From: Nipponacmea schrenckii
Taxonomy: Eukaryota > Mollusca > Gastropoda > Lottiidae
DNA length: 64,000 nucleotides
NCBI GenBank assembly: GCA_030562195.1
Contig: CM060203.1
Span: forward strand, 13,210,534 to 13,274,533
Direction of reading: 5' to 3'
Translations under genes and position numbers: made by a program
In this document: positions 23,401 through 31,930 of the stretch, one piece after another
Numbering within the stretch: position 1 is the stretch's first letter
Layout: the number at the start of each line of letters is the position of its first letter
Notes under the pieces: model-generated
The model's database searches: none
Told to the model about the DNA's origin: nothing
What the model saw: only the letters and a program-made list of their open reading frames with translations

Positions 23401-25188
23401 CATACCTGGCTGTTAACTCGGATGGTTTACGACAAGATGATCACAGAAGATCTCAAAGTGAATTGGCAAATTTAAAGGTAGAGATGATTTTTTATTCTGT
23501 ATCCACAATAATCCTAGGAGCCAATATAAGCTTCATAAGCATTAAAATAACTAGAGGATATACAGCCATAAAAACACATTACAACCTTTAAAATGATAGT
23601 TGCCTTTTATTATTGAGTGATGTTTTATTTGATGGTTGATAGTCATCTAAAATTGGCCTGTTAATATATTTTATTTTCTTATATCTACAGAGAATGGTAA
23701 ATGGTCAGGGTCTATATAATCATCCCATACCACGACATATACAGTGGGCTCAGCAGCAGATGGGAATGTCAACCCCTCCACCAGTTCATTCACGTATCAG
23801 TCCTCGAGAGGATCCATACATTGGTGCTACCTTACCTCCCACTATCAACAACATTGACACAGAGAAGCCATCTGGAAGTGGGATTAAAGACATACCTACC
23901 ATCTTGAAAAAAGAAATTCCAGCAGCAGAAGGTAAAGCTATGGATGAAGAAGCAGCTCCAGAAATATTTCACAAGAAATTTGATAAGTTCCGTAAACATT
24001 TAGCACATTCCAATGAGAATATTTCAGCTGCAGCTCAACCTCCAGACTCTAGTCAGAAGATGGATGATTCTGACATGAAATCTGTCAGTCCAGAATGTCC
24101 ATTCCAATATCAGAAAAAAGGTTCCCCAGATCCTCAACGGTCAGCAGGGGAATCGCATCCAAACCTTCTAGCTCATCTTAAGGCTCCATCTCAGGTCAAG
24201 GTCACACAACCACCTCCTGCTACGAGTACCTTGTCCAGTCTCTTATGGCAAGGCAGTCCAATGATGTCTCAACCCACTTCACTTCTTGCTCAGCACCAGG
24301 CAGCTGCTCTCATGGCCATTTCTCATCCTACGGCAGCCATGATGAAAGAATATCCATCCAATTTCCTTTCAACACACCATGCGCAAATGATGGCATCTAT
24401 GAGTCAAAATGAGTCACACAATGACACAGCAAAATTGAAGTTGTCCCCAGAACCACACTCAAGAGAGCAATTTCATGCAGCTGCTGTATCTCATCTGAAA
24501 GACAAACTGCTCAGTAAGTACAATAGTATGGAGAACTTACAGAAAATTACAACTACCAAAGAATCAAATTTTAGTGCCATGGAAACCAAAATTTCACAGG
24601 AAATGAGCAAACCATCTTCTCCTAGTAACTACATAGCAACAGCAAGATCCTCACCACCATCTTCATCAATTACTACCCAATCCAACTTGATCATCCCTGA
24701 CTACCAGAAAACATTACCATCATATGATTCAGTTTTCAAAAACAAGACACCACGTACACCATGCTCAATGTCACCTATACATCTACCTAGTTACCAGAAA
24801 CTCAAATTGTAAGTTCAAATTTGTATTTCTTATGATGTCTTAGCTGAATTAGCGAGGCTGTCTCAAGGAAATGCTTATTATTCCTATTGATGGCACACCT
24901 TGAAGACAAATTTATATCAACAATATCATGCTGTTATATTTGATATACATAATTAGTATACTGAGAGCAGATGTCCTGATCAACTGTTATAACATGAAGA
25001 AAAAATAACAGTTTTTAATACCGCAGTGTAACATATTTGAACTTCTTGTGTTTTTCAGTGGAGATCATCAAGACACTTTACCACTCAATCTGACAACAAA
25101 ATGTGATGAATCTCAGCTGGTTTTACCTATTAAATCTCTGGACGAACGGAACTTTACAAACACAGCAATTAAAACAGAAACTAATTAG
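5395..25188 (+). CDS. E75: Nuclear receptor E75 (NR1D/Rev-erb-type, ecdysone-induced protein 75 homologue)
   Basis: Twelve coding exons join in phase: 5395-5437, 13769-13964, 15665-15702, 15912-16150, 16341-16505, 17696-17815, 20341-20461, 20813-20989, 21156-21243, 22589-23477, 23691-24808 and 25059-25188, giving 1,107 residues. The DNA-binding domain (about residues 21-90) has C4 fingers at C23, C26, C40, C43 and C60, C66, C76, C79. Its P-box [11 protein letters not shown] is followed by QQKIQYRPC, typical of E75. The T/A-box region [14 protein letters not shown] follows. The ligand-binding domain spans roughly residues 165-370 and includes DQVTLLKAGTFEVL and [12 protein letters not shown]. 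In Rev-erb-beta and insect E75 a Cys and a His bind haem; C174 and H361 sit at the matching places. After it comes a long Ser/Pro-rich F domain (about 400-1,107), ending near PLNLTTK, which resembles a CtBP-type corepressor motif. The family acts in the nucleus as a haem-regulated repressor in ecdysteroid and circadian circuits; that role is inferred here. The first exon is the least certain part. Confidence 0.92.
5547..5561 (-). promoter_or_regulatory. Possible nuclear-receptor site (DR3)
   Basis: On the minus strand this reads GGGTCA, TTG, AGGTCA: a direct repeat with spacing 3, lying 110 bases downstream of the exon 1 donor. Motif evidence only. Confidence 0.3.
6868..6941. repeat. Tandem duplication of about 36 bp
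   Basis: Two essentially identical adjacent copies of a unit starting GAAAGATAAAAAAAAAG and ending TATAAAATATAGT. Confidence 0.8.
7325..7341 (+). promoter_or_regulatory. Possible nuclear-receptor site (DR5 / inverted repeat)
   Basis: GGGTCATGACC immediately followed by AGGTCA. It can be read as a direct repeat with spacing 5 or as a palindrome with no spacer. Two further TGACCC motifs follow at about 7,378 and 7,396. Motif evidence only. Confidence 0.25.
8009..9292 (+). repeat. 61-bp minisatellite in E75 intron 1, 21 copies
   Basis: Twenty-one head-to-tail copies of a 61-bp unit containing GTTGGTAGATGGATT and GGAAGATTCTGTGTTGTTGG. Copies are highly similar. The main variable site reads GATTAGATT or GATTGGATT, and a few copies are one base shorter in the GTTGTTGG run. 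The high identity suggests recent expansion or ongoing homogenisation. Confidence 0.97.
9912..9955 (+). mobile_element. Fragment resembling the 18.5-kb MITE end
   Basis: Contains GTCTTAGAATGAACATG followed by an AT-rich stretch and AACTTGGC. This is the same order as in the left end of the element at 18,502. No matching right end was found here. Confidence 0.4.
10583..10731. repeat. Long hairpin flanked by an 18-bp direct repeat
   Basis: Two 32-base arms (10,606-10,637 and 10,648-10,679) are reverse complements with a single mismatch and enclose a 10-base loop. On each side lies GAATCTATTAAATG followed by (A/G)TTT (10,583-10,600 and 10,714-10,731), an 18-bp direct repeat with one mismatch. 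Foldback-type insertions with target duplication have this look, although 18 bp would be a long target site. Confidence 0.75.
11980..12010 (+). mobile_element. Second fragment of the MITE-like family
   Basis: GTCTTAGAAGGAACATA, then AAACTT and AACTTAGCTAA, resembles the left end of the element at 18,502 with one substitution in the 17-base core. It is too short to be sure. Confidence 0.3.
13769..13964 (+). CDS. E75: E75 coding exon 2: both zinc fingers
   Basis: Opens after TATTTCAG and closes at CG|GTAAGT. It carries residues 15-79 and two bases of Arg80, holding all eight zinc-binding cysteines. This is the exon that identifies the gene. Confidence 0.97.
13965..15664 (+). other. E75 intron 2
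   Basis: AT-rich intron sequence with short CACACA stretches near 14,030-14,340. Nothing else was recognised. Confidence 0.7.
15665..15702 (+). CDS. E75: E75 coding exon 3: end of DNA-binding domain
   Basis: A 38-base micro-exon encoding [12 protein letters not shown] after ATTTCAG, with donor G|GTAAGT. Phases 2 in and 1 out match its neighbours exactly. Confidence 0.95.
15912..16150 (+). CDS. E75: E75 coding exon 4: hinge
   Basis: Encodes [14 protein letters not shown] and the hinge leading into the ligand-binding domain, ending THM at the donor GTAAGA. Acceptor TTCTTCCAG. Confidence 0.95.
16341..16505 (+). CDS. E75: E75 coding exon 5: start of ligand-binding domain
   Basis: Begins ACPLNN, where C174 matches the haem-ligating cysteine of Rev-erb proteins. 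It continues to DDQVTLLK, the nuclear-receptor signature helix region. Confidence 0.95.
16506..17695 (+). other. E75 intron 5
   Basis: AT-rich intron sequence; nothing else recognised. Confidence 0.7.
17696..17815 (+). CDS. E75: E75 coding exon 6: ligand-binding domain
   Basis: Encodes [16 protein letters not shown] and a Ser/Asn-rich loop. Phase 0 at both ends, with acceptor TTGTAG and donor GTAAGT. Confidence 0.95.
17816..20340 (+). other. E75 intron 6
   Basis: A 2.5-kb intron with a palindromic MITE-like element at 18,502-18,831. Near 19,870-19,970 there is a short stretch of repeated CTGGGGGTAG-type motifs in both orientations. No other gene was seen. Confidence 0.6.
18502..18831. mobile_element. 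MITE-like palindromic element in E75 intron 6
   Basis: Both ends carry AAGGGATAATA(T/C) without its last base in common, followed by GTCTTAGAATGAACATA, in opposite orientation: about 29 bases with one mismatch. The middle is also self-complementary (ATGCTTAAT with ATTAAGCAT near 18,655-18,685), so the element could fold along its length. No coding capacity. A target-site duplication is not clear. It is probably a non-autonomous DNA transposon. Confidence 0.75.
20341..20461 (+). CDS. E75: E75 coding exon 7: ligand-binding domain
   Basis: Encodes [19 protein letters not shown] through FSAIVLLSP, a conserved Rev-erb/E75 helix region. Phase 0 in, phase 1 out (G|GTATGT). Confidence 0.95.
20813..20989 (+). 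CDS. E75: E75 coding exon 8: ligand-binding domain with haem histidine
   Basis: Encodes [15 protein letters not shown] through [16 protein letters not shown]361 in LHSEK corresponds to the haem-binding histidine of Rev-erb proteins. Confidence 0.95.
21156..21243 (+). CDS. E75: E75 coding exon 9
   Basis: Encodes an acidic linker ([15 protein letters not shown]) after the ligand-binding domain. Phase 1 in, phase 2 out (CAG|GTGAG). Confidence 0.92.
21244..22588 (+). other. E75 intron 9
   Basis: AT-rich intron sequence; nothing else recognised. Confidence 0.7.
22589..23477 (+). CDS. E75: E75 coding exon 10: F domain, first part
   Basis: An 889-base exon of Ser/Pro- and Arg-rich sequence containing [12 protein letters not shown] and [15 protein letters not shown]. 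Acceptor TTTGCAG, donor AAG|GTAGAG. The open frame continues a short way into the intron. Confidence 0.93.
22633..22644 (-). promoter_or_regulatory. AGGTCAAGGTCA motif inside E75 exon 10
   Basis: On the minus strand this reads AGGTCAAGGTCA: two half-sites with no spacer, containing the extended monomer site TCAAGGTCA bound by FTZ-F1/SF-1/ERR-type receptors. It lies in coding sequence, so it may be coincidence. Confidence 0.2.
23691..24808 (+). CDS. E75: E75 coding exon 11: F domain, second part
   Basis: A 1,118-base exon rich in Ser, Pro, Gln and Ala. The donor TT|GTAAGT at 24,809 lies two bases before an in-frame TAA that would end the frame if the intron were retained. Confidence 0.93.
24193..24204 (+). 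promoter_or_regulatory. AGGTCAAGGTCA motif inside E75 exon 11
   Basis: Same 12-base motif as at 22,633 and 26,837, here on the + strand and encoding part of SQVKVTQ. Confidence 0.2.
25059..25188 (+). CDS. E75: E75 coding exon 12: C-terminus
   Basis: Begins after TTTTTCAG. It completes a Phe codon, encodes [15 protein letters not shown] and ends AIKTETN with TAG at 25,186. PLNLT resembles a CtBP-binding motif. Confidence 0.92.
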
Positions 25189-26376
25189 TTTTTTAATCAA
25201 ACTTGTTGAAACATAATGGCAGAAAAAATTAATGAGCAAAGTCATAGATTCATGGCTTGACAGGTGCCTGATGGAGGTAAAATTCCCCACTCAGAGTAAC
25301 AAGTAACTGTAAAGAGAAGGAAGAAAACAGTTATAAAGTAATATTCTTCTGAAAGTGATGATGATGAGGATTGTTGACAGGAGACTTTTAAAAGACACCA
25401 AAAGTCTGGTGATCTTATAATTGTGGTGCAGATGACCTTATCTAGGTCCATCATCCAGATGAACTACATAATGAGATGTATAAAAAGATAACAATTATTT
25501 ATGTTGTGGAAAGAAACCATGTTATTTATATGAAGTCATTCTTTTGTCTCAAAATTTGAGGAATGATTTGAATTATTCAAGAATGATTATACTGATACAG
25601 GATTGGATGTTGAGGTCTTGTACAAATCAAGGATGGCCAAACTGTTAACTGATAGTTATAGGCAGGATTGGAGATGTTTCTGTAGTTCTTGAGAACTATT
25701 GAGAACTACTGTAATTTGATATGATAATTGGTCTGTGAATTGAACTGATAGGAATTTGTGTTATTGAAAGATTGTACATTGTGAGATTGTTCAGGGCTGC
25801 CACTGGGCTGTCTCTCTCAGTACAGACTGTAATGATACCCCATAGATCAGATGCTTATCAATAATAGAACTTGTGGCTAATCATGTATAAAAAAAATTGT
25901 TAGAAATTTCCCCAGCATAATGCAATGCTTTTACTGATTTATTTCTTATATGTTCTGTGAGTTATGAAATATCACTGAGCATTACAGGATGGGAGTTATC
26001 AAAATTATGTATTTAATTGTTAAAATTATTAATAGATTTTAATTTATGAAAGTAGCGTGTGTGATGTGCTTGAGGTTAGATTCTTTAATTGTCAAACTTT
26101 TTTGAGCTTTGATTAAGAATTTAAATACAGATAAAAAAAATTTGACTAGTGAGCTTGATAATTTAATTGAACTTTGTTATTGTTTTCAAGTGAGCTCCCT
26201 CAATGTATGAGTTTAGTAACAGATATCATAACATTGCTATACACCAGTGCAATGAGTTGAACAATTATTTTAATCAACTGGAGAGAGTTGAGTTTTGTTG
26301 TTGAGATGTTGTACATTTAGCTGAAGAGATTATTGGTTAAGAAAATCGATTCATGTTATATTAATTTGGTGGATTG

Positions 26377-26382
26377 AATAAA
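26377..26382 (+). terminator. Polyadenylation signal (proximal), E75
   Basis: AATAAA followed about 20 bases later by a GT-rich stretch (TTTGTGTGTTTG). It lies 1.2 kb after the E75 stop. Confidence 0.5.
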
Positions 26383-26836
26383 AACAAACTTGATATCAGT
26401 TTGTGTGTTTGACTATTTAAAACACAGTTGGTCAATGATACTTGAAGCACATCCTAGGATATCAAAAGGAACGATCAACCAGTCCACAGAGGTAGTGACT
26501 TTGACAAAGCTTCTGCATGCTGTTCAATGGATCAACCCTATGAATAAATAAACTGTTTATTTTGATGAATCCTGGATTTAGTTAAATATCTGTTACTGAC
26601 TACAGTACAAGTGTGTTTGTTTATTTATATATGAATGTTTTTTGTTTTGTATGTTAGTTATAGATGTAATATATATGATTTCAAGTGTTATTTATCTAAT
26701 TTGTGTTAATGTATGTAGTTAAATTTAAGAATAATATTCCTCATGATATGGTAATAGTATACATCACACTGAGTTATTAACTTAAATAACATGTGTTGTA
26801 TAGGCTATGCTTATGTTAGATGTTATGTTACCATTA

Positions 26837-26848
26837 AGGTCAAGGTCA
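26837..26848 (+). promoter_or_regulatory. AGGTCAAGGTCA motif in the E75 3' region
   Basis: Third copy of this 12-base nuclear-receptor-like motif in the 3' half of the gene. Confidence 0.2.
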
Positions 26849-27235
26849 TGTTATAATAACAGTGTTATAAACTAGATTGGATGTTGTGTTACATGTTATA
26901 GTAACATTTTCTGGATACTGTGTTATAAAATATGTTACAAATCAATTCTATTGAAAAATATTATTAATAAACCTTGTATATCTTCATGTTCCTTAAGTAA
27001 AATATCTAGGATATTATGGATGATACACAATTGCTGAAGAAACATGCCATATCTTATGCACAAGCAGTAGTAACGGTATCTATTTAACAAAGTTATTGGA
27101 CTATATTTTTCCAAAATCAAAGAGTTATTACACAGTGTTCATATTGATATCACTGACTGAATATTATTTTTAGAATGAAACTACACATTGAATACTAGTA
27201 ATTAGTGCTATAAAGATTTTATAATGTCCTGGCTA

Positions 27236-27241
27236 AATAAA
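27236..27241 (+). terminator. Polyadenylation signal (distal), E75
   Basis: AATAAA followed within 30 bases by AAAGTGTGTGTTTC, a typical GT-rich downstream element. It could give a longer 3' UTR. Confidence 0.45.
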
Positions 27242-27300
27242 TGGTATAAATGTTATTTATTCAAAGTGTGTGTTTCATTAGTCTCATATACCAGTCCCTT

Positions 27301-29384
27301 AACCAATAACAAAATGTGATTTTTTATGGGTTGAGATATAATCTGAAAAAAGTGTAAGATGAAAATCTTGTTTAAGGACAAAAAAACACATGCTTCATAC
27401 TTAAATTAAAAACAAAGGGAAGAAACAGGACATGAATACTTAGTTAGAAACACTAGAAAATTTTCACATTATCATAATTTCAAAAGTTTATTGATCAGAT
27501 GGCCAAAAGGGACTGGTATGTAAATAAAAAAGGGATTTCGCCTAAGTTCAATTAGTTTGTGCATCTATTTCTATCAATCAGATTCTGGCCCTTCATTCCA
27601 ATGTATTGTTGCATAGACAATTGCTGGTAACTAGTATCAATATAATAATCATTAAAATGGCCAAAATAATTTCAATTCAAATATTTTATTGAAATTTTAG
27701 TTGATTATTTAATATTGTTTACATAAAGCCAAAAGATTCACACATTAAATGATTTGTTGGGAAGGAAATCCTGGTTCATTTAATTTCTGTCATTAAGTTT
27801 GTTCCAAATTACGGCCAATTCCAAGTACAGTGTGTTAATATATTTGTAGTTGCTAAGTTACATTTTTTGAATGTTCACTGTATTGTGATTTTATAATTGT
27901 TGTAATAGAAAAAAAAACAGTTCAAAAACTTGGTAATAATCTACTAATTTGGCATCCTCCAATTTACAGGAAAGTCTTGAATTAGAGACAATTGTTAAAA
28001 AATTTCCCGAAAAGGTTATTACTCTAGGATTTATATGACATTAATTTTTGAAATTTTTGAAAAAATAAGAAAAAATTATGAAATTATTAAATACTTGTAT
28101 GTTCTGTTTGATATGGACCTTCTTAATCTGTAACTCAGTTATCAAGTTCATTCTATTGTAGGTGCCAGTAACTGTTATTGGTTGAGTATAGTGTTAATAA
28201 CAAATTATGATTTATAGATAATTATCTATTTGAGAGGATTGTCCTATTTGATTAATCATAATATACTATTTATCACATGATAATGCAGTACTAAGTATGC
28301 TGTACTGAACTAATTAATTTAATTCTTTGCTAAATATATTACCACCAATTAATTCATACATTGTCCTTTCACATCAATATCATCAAGAAGTGCTGAGAAA
28401 TTTGATCTAGAGAAATAAATGCAGATACATAATGAGTAGTATCAGAATGCTATACCATAAAAAAAAATTAAATATTGTGCTTGATAATACTACACGTAGT
28501 TGATTATTTCCATTATTTATAATAAAGTCCTATGTATGTGTTTACTTGAGTAAATCATAGGTTAGAATTTTAATATTTATTTATCATTGTTGGGGACAGT
28601 GCGTTTGTAGATGTGTGAGGGTGTGTGTGTGTGAGTTTGTATATATTTATTATTATTATTAATTATTATTATAATTATACAGTGATATAAAGGAATATCA
28701 CTTCATTAACATCTTTCATAAATTATTTATGTCAAATCCCATATATTCAGTTGAGCTTAGGTCTACTATTATAGCTTATTTATGCTTATACATAGTGCTT
28801 TTCATGGCTATATACTTCTATAATGAGATCATGCTAAAACACAGCTTTCTCCTTACATTTTTTGTTTGTTAAATCAAAGTAAAAATTGTTCTATATAGAA
28901 TTTTGTAAAATTAATTTCATTTCAATGTTCCATTTTATTTCATTATTCTGAAATTATGATTAGACCTGATCCCAACTGATGTCTTTGTTTCCACAGAAGT
29001 TGATGTTTAAAGTAGGACACCAGACTGTAATAAATCATAATACATTAATAAATCATGTCAATATAAATATACACTGGTTCATTTATTATATATGGTGAAT
29101 GTCAAGATGACTGAAATTAGCATTATAATTTTCAACTTTCTTTGAAAATAAATGACAGCAATGTTGACAAATTTAACTCAGTAAAATATATGAAGGCCCA
29201 CTCTTGACCTATTTGAAGATTAGATCCATGTTATTGAGCTGCATTTAGTTATAACAGCCAAGAACAAGCAATGATGATTGAACAACACTAAGATCAAACT
29301 TTGATGAATACAAAGCTTAGATCCTTTGTAACACTTGTTGAGGAATATGAAATATGTTTGTGCTTTTTAACACATTTCCTGACT
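27301..29384. other. Intergenic, nothing coding recognised
   Basis: AT-rich sequence with a short GT run at about 28,617-28,632 and an ATT run at about 28,648-28,670. No gene was recognised. Confidence 0.6.
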
Positions 29385-31930
29385 GTTTCTTTTCTAATTA
29401 CTGAGTCAAGACACTTTCTGCTTCCTGAGTTTGTATACTTTCAAATTACTGAGTTCGGCACTTTCTTTTTACTAAGTCAGGATGCTTTCTAACAGGGGCA
29501 CGGGATAAAATTTTAGGTTGGGGGAGCAAACTATTTCAAAGTCAAAAAACCGTTATCATTCATATACCTTTATTTCAAAATTAATCGAATTGTCCGAAGA
29601 CAGACTTCCTTTCGGATGGTTTCATTATAAAGCTATTCATGATGTCTTCAAGTTTGATTTTATTTAATTAAAACAACAATTATTATTTATTCAAATAATT
29701 TGATCGTGATAGACAAACTTATATTCTTTGATTGTATGACCAGCTTCGAAGGTTAAAAAAACCAAGGAAATTTACAAATATGGCCTTATGAGACAATTAC
29801 ATAGTTATACTACCCGGTACATATAATTGTTTTATTTCATTTGGGGGGGGGGGGGCAAAAGATATTTTCTGCCCCCCTGTTCCCGTGCCTATGCTTTCTA
29901 ATTTCCGCGTTTGAATCTGGACACTTTCTAAATACTGAGTCAGGAAACTTTCTGATTACTGAGTCAGAACACTTTCTAATTATTGAGTCAGGTAAATTTC
30001 TGATTACTGATTCAGAACACTTTCTAATTACTGAGTCAGGAAACTTTCTGATTACTGAGTCAGGACACTTTCTAAAAAGTGAGTCAGAAAACTTTCTAAT
30101 TTCTAAGTCAGGGCTGTTTCTAATTATTATTAGTTAATTGGGACACTTTCTGATTTCTGAGTCAAGACACTTTCTAAATACTGAGTCAGGAAAACTTTCT
30201 GATTACTGAGAACACTTTCTAATTACTGAGTCAAGTAACTTTCTGATTACTGAGTCAGAATACTTTCTAATTACTAAGACGGGGAACTTTCTGATTACTG
30301 AGTCAGAACACTTTCTAATTACTGAGTCAGGAAACTTTCTGATTCAGAACACTTTCTAATTACTGAGTCGGGAATCTTTCTGATTACTGAGTTAGAACAC
30401 TTTCTAATTACTGAGTCAGGAAACTTTCTAATTATCGAGTCGTGAAACTTTCTGATTACAGTCGGGACTCTTTCTAATTAGTGAATCTGGACACTTTCTG
30501 ATTACTGATTTGAACAATTTCTAATTATGAGTCAGGGTACTTTCTAATTTCTGAGTAAGGTCACTTTTTAATTATTAAGTCAGGGTCAGGTCACTTTCTT
30601 TTAACTAACTCTGGACACTTTCTAATTACTGAATTAAGACAATTTCTGATTACCGAAAAAGTACATTTTCTAATTACCGATTCAGGATTACTGATTCAAG
30701 AAACTTTCTGATTACTGAATCAGGACACTTTCGGATTACTAAGTCAAGACTCTTTATAATCATCGAGTCTGGACTCTCTCCAATTACTGAATTCGAGAGG
30801 TTTCTATTATGTGAGTCAGGACAATTTCTAATTATTGAGTCGGACACTTCTAATTGCTCGCTCTCTAATAACTAAGTCAGGACACTTTCTAATTTCCGAG
30901 TTTCTAATACCTGAGTCAAGAGATTTTCTAATTACTCAGTAGGGACACTTTCTGATTCCTGAGTCAAGAATCTTTCTGATTTCTGAAAGTAGTCGGGACA
31001 CTTTCCAATTACAGGGTCTGGACACTTTTCTATTATCCTTGATCACTGATTCAGGAAACTTTCTAGTTATTGAGTCTGGAAACTTCCAATCACTGAATCG
31101 GGACACTGTCTGATTACTGAATAGGGACACTTTCTAATTACTGAATCAGGAAAAATGCCAATTACTGAGTTAGGACACTTTCCAATAACTGAGTTAGGAC
31201 ACTTTCTAAATACTGAGTCTGGACACTTTTTAAATACCTACTGAACCAGGTCTCTTTCTGGTTACTGAGTCAGGGCACTTTCTGATTACTGAGTCAGGAC
31301 ACTCTGTAAAACTATTGAATATCGGGACAATTTTTGATAGTTTGGTTAATTTCTGACTACCGAATCGATCACTTTAAAATAAATGGGTTGAGACCCTTTC
31401 TCACTGCTGAGTTGGGACATTTTCTGATTACTGAGTTTGGGCACTTGAATCTAGTTATTGAGATACTAATTACTGAGTCAGGATACTTTTTAATTACTGA
31501 GTTAGGACACTCCAATTACTGAGGTAGAATTCTTTTCAACTACTGAATCGGGACAATTTCAAATTGCTGAGTTGGGACACTCCAATTACTGGGGTGGGGC
31601 GCTTTATAATTACTGAGGTGGGTCGATTTCTAATTACTGAGATGGAGCACTTTCTAATTATTGATGTGAACACTCTAATTACTGAGGTGGAACACTCTTG
31701 TTACTGAGGTGGGGGACTTTCTTATTACTGATTTGGGGCACTTTCTAATTACTGAGGTGGAACACTCCAATTACTAGGGCGAGACAATTTCTTATTACTA
31801 AGGTGGGACAATTTTAATTACTGAGTTGTGACTCTCTTTAATTACTGAGTTACTGACAATTTCGAATTACTGAGGTGGGGCACTTTCTAATTACTGAAGT
31901 GGGACATTTTCTAATTACTGAGTCAATGCA
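29385..31930. repeat. 24-bp minisatellite, about 85 diverged copies
   Basis: Copies of a unit near CTGAGTCAGGACACTTTCTAATTA, written here only as its parts CTGAGTCAGGACAC and TTTCTAATTA. Copies are diverged, with frequent indels. From about 31,590 many carry GAGGTGGGGCAC instead of GAGTCAGGACAC, so the array has two regional subfamilies. It is interrupted by an unrelated element at 29,493-29,893. Confidence 0.95.
29493..29893. mobile_element. hAT-like non-autonomous element inside the minisatellite
   Basis: A 401-bp insertion. The left end reads CAGGGGCACGGGA; the right end is its reverse complement with two mismatches (TCCCGTGCCTATG). It is flanked by the 8-bp direct repeat CTTTCTAA at 29,485-29,492 and 29,894-29,901. 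An 8-bp duplication and a CAGGG start are typical of hAT transposons. No transposase frame is present. The repeat unit itself contains CTTTCTAA, so the flanks could also be neighbouring units, but removing the element plus one copy restores an uninterrupted array. Confidence 0.7.

Larger units (their letters stand above)
25189..27300 (+). other. E75 3' UTR and downstream
   Basis: AT-rich sequence with no reading frame of note. Two credible polyadenylation signals are listed separately. A third AGGTCAAGGTCA motif lies at 26,837-26,848. Confidence 0.6.
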
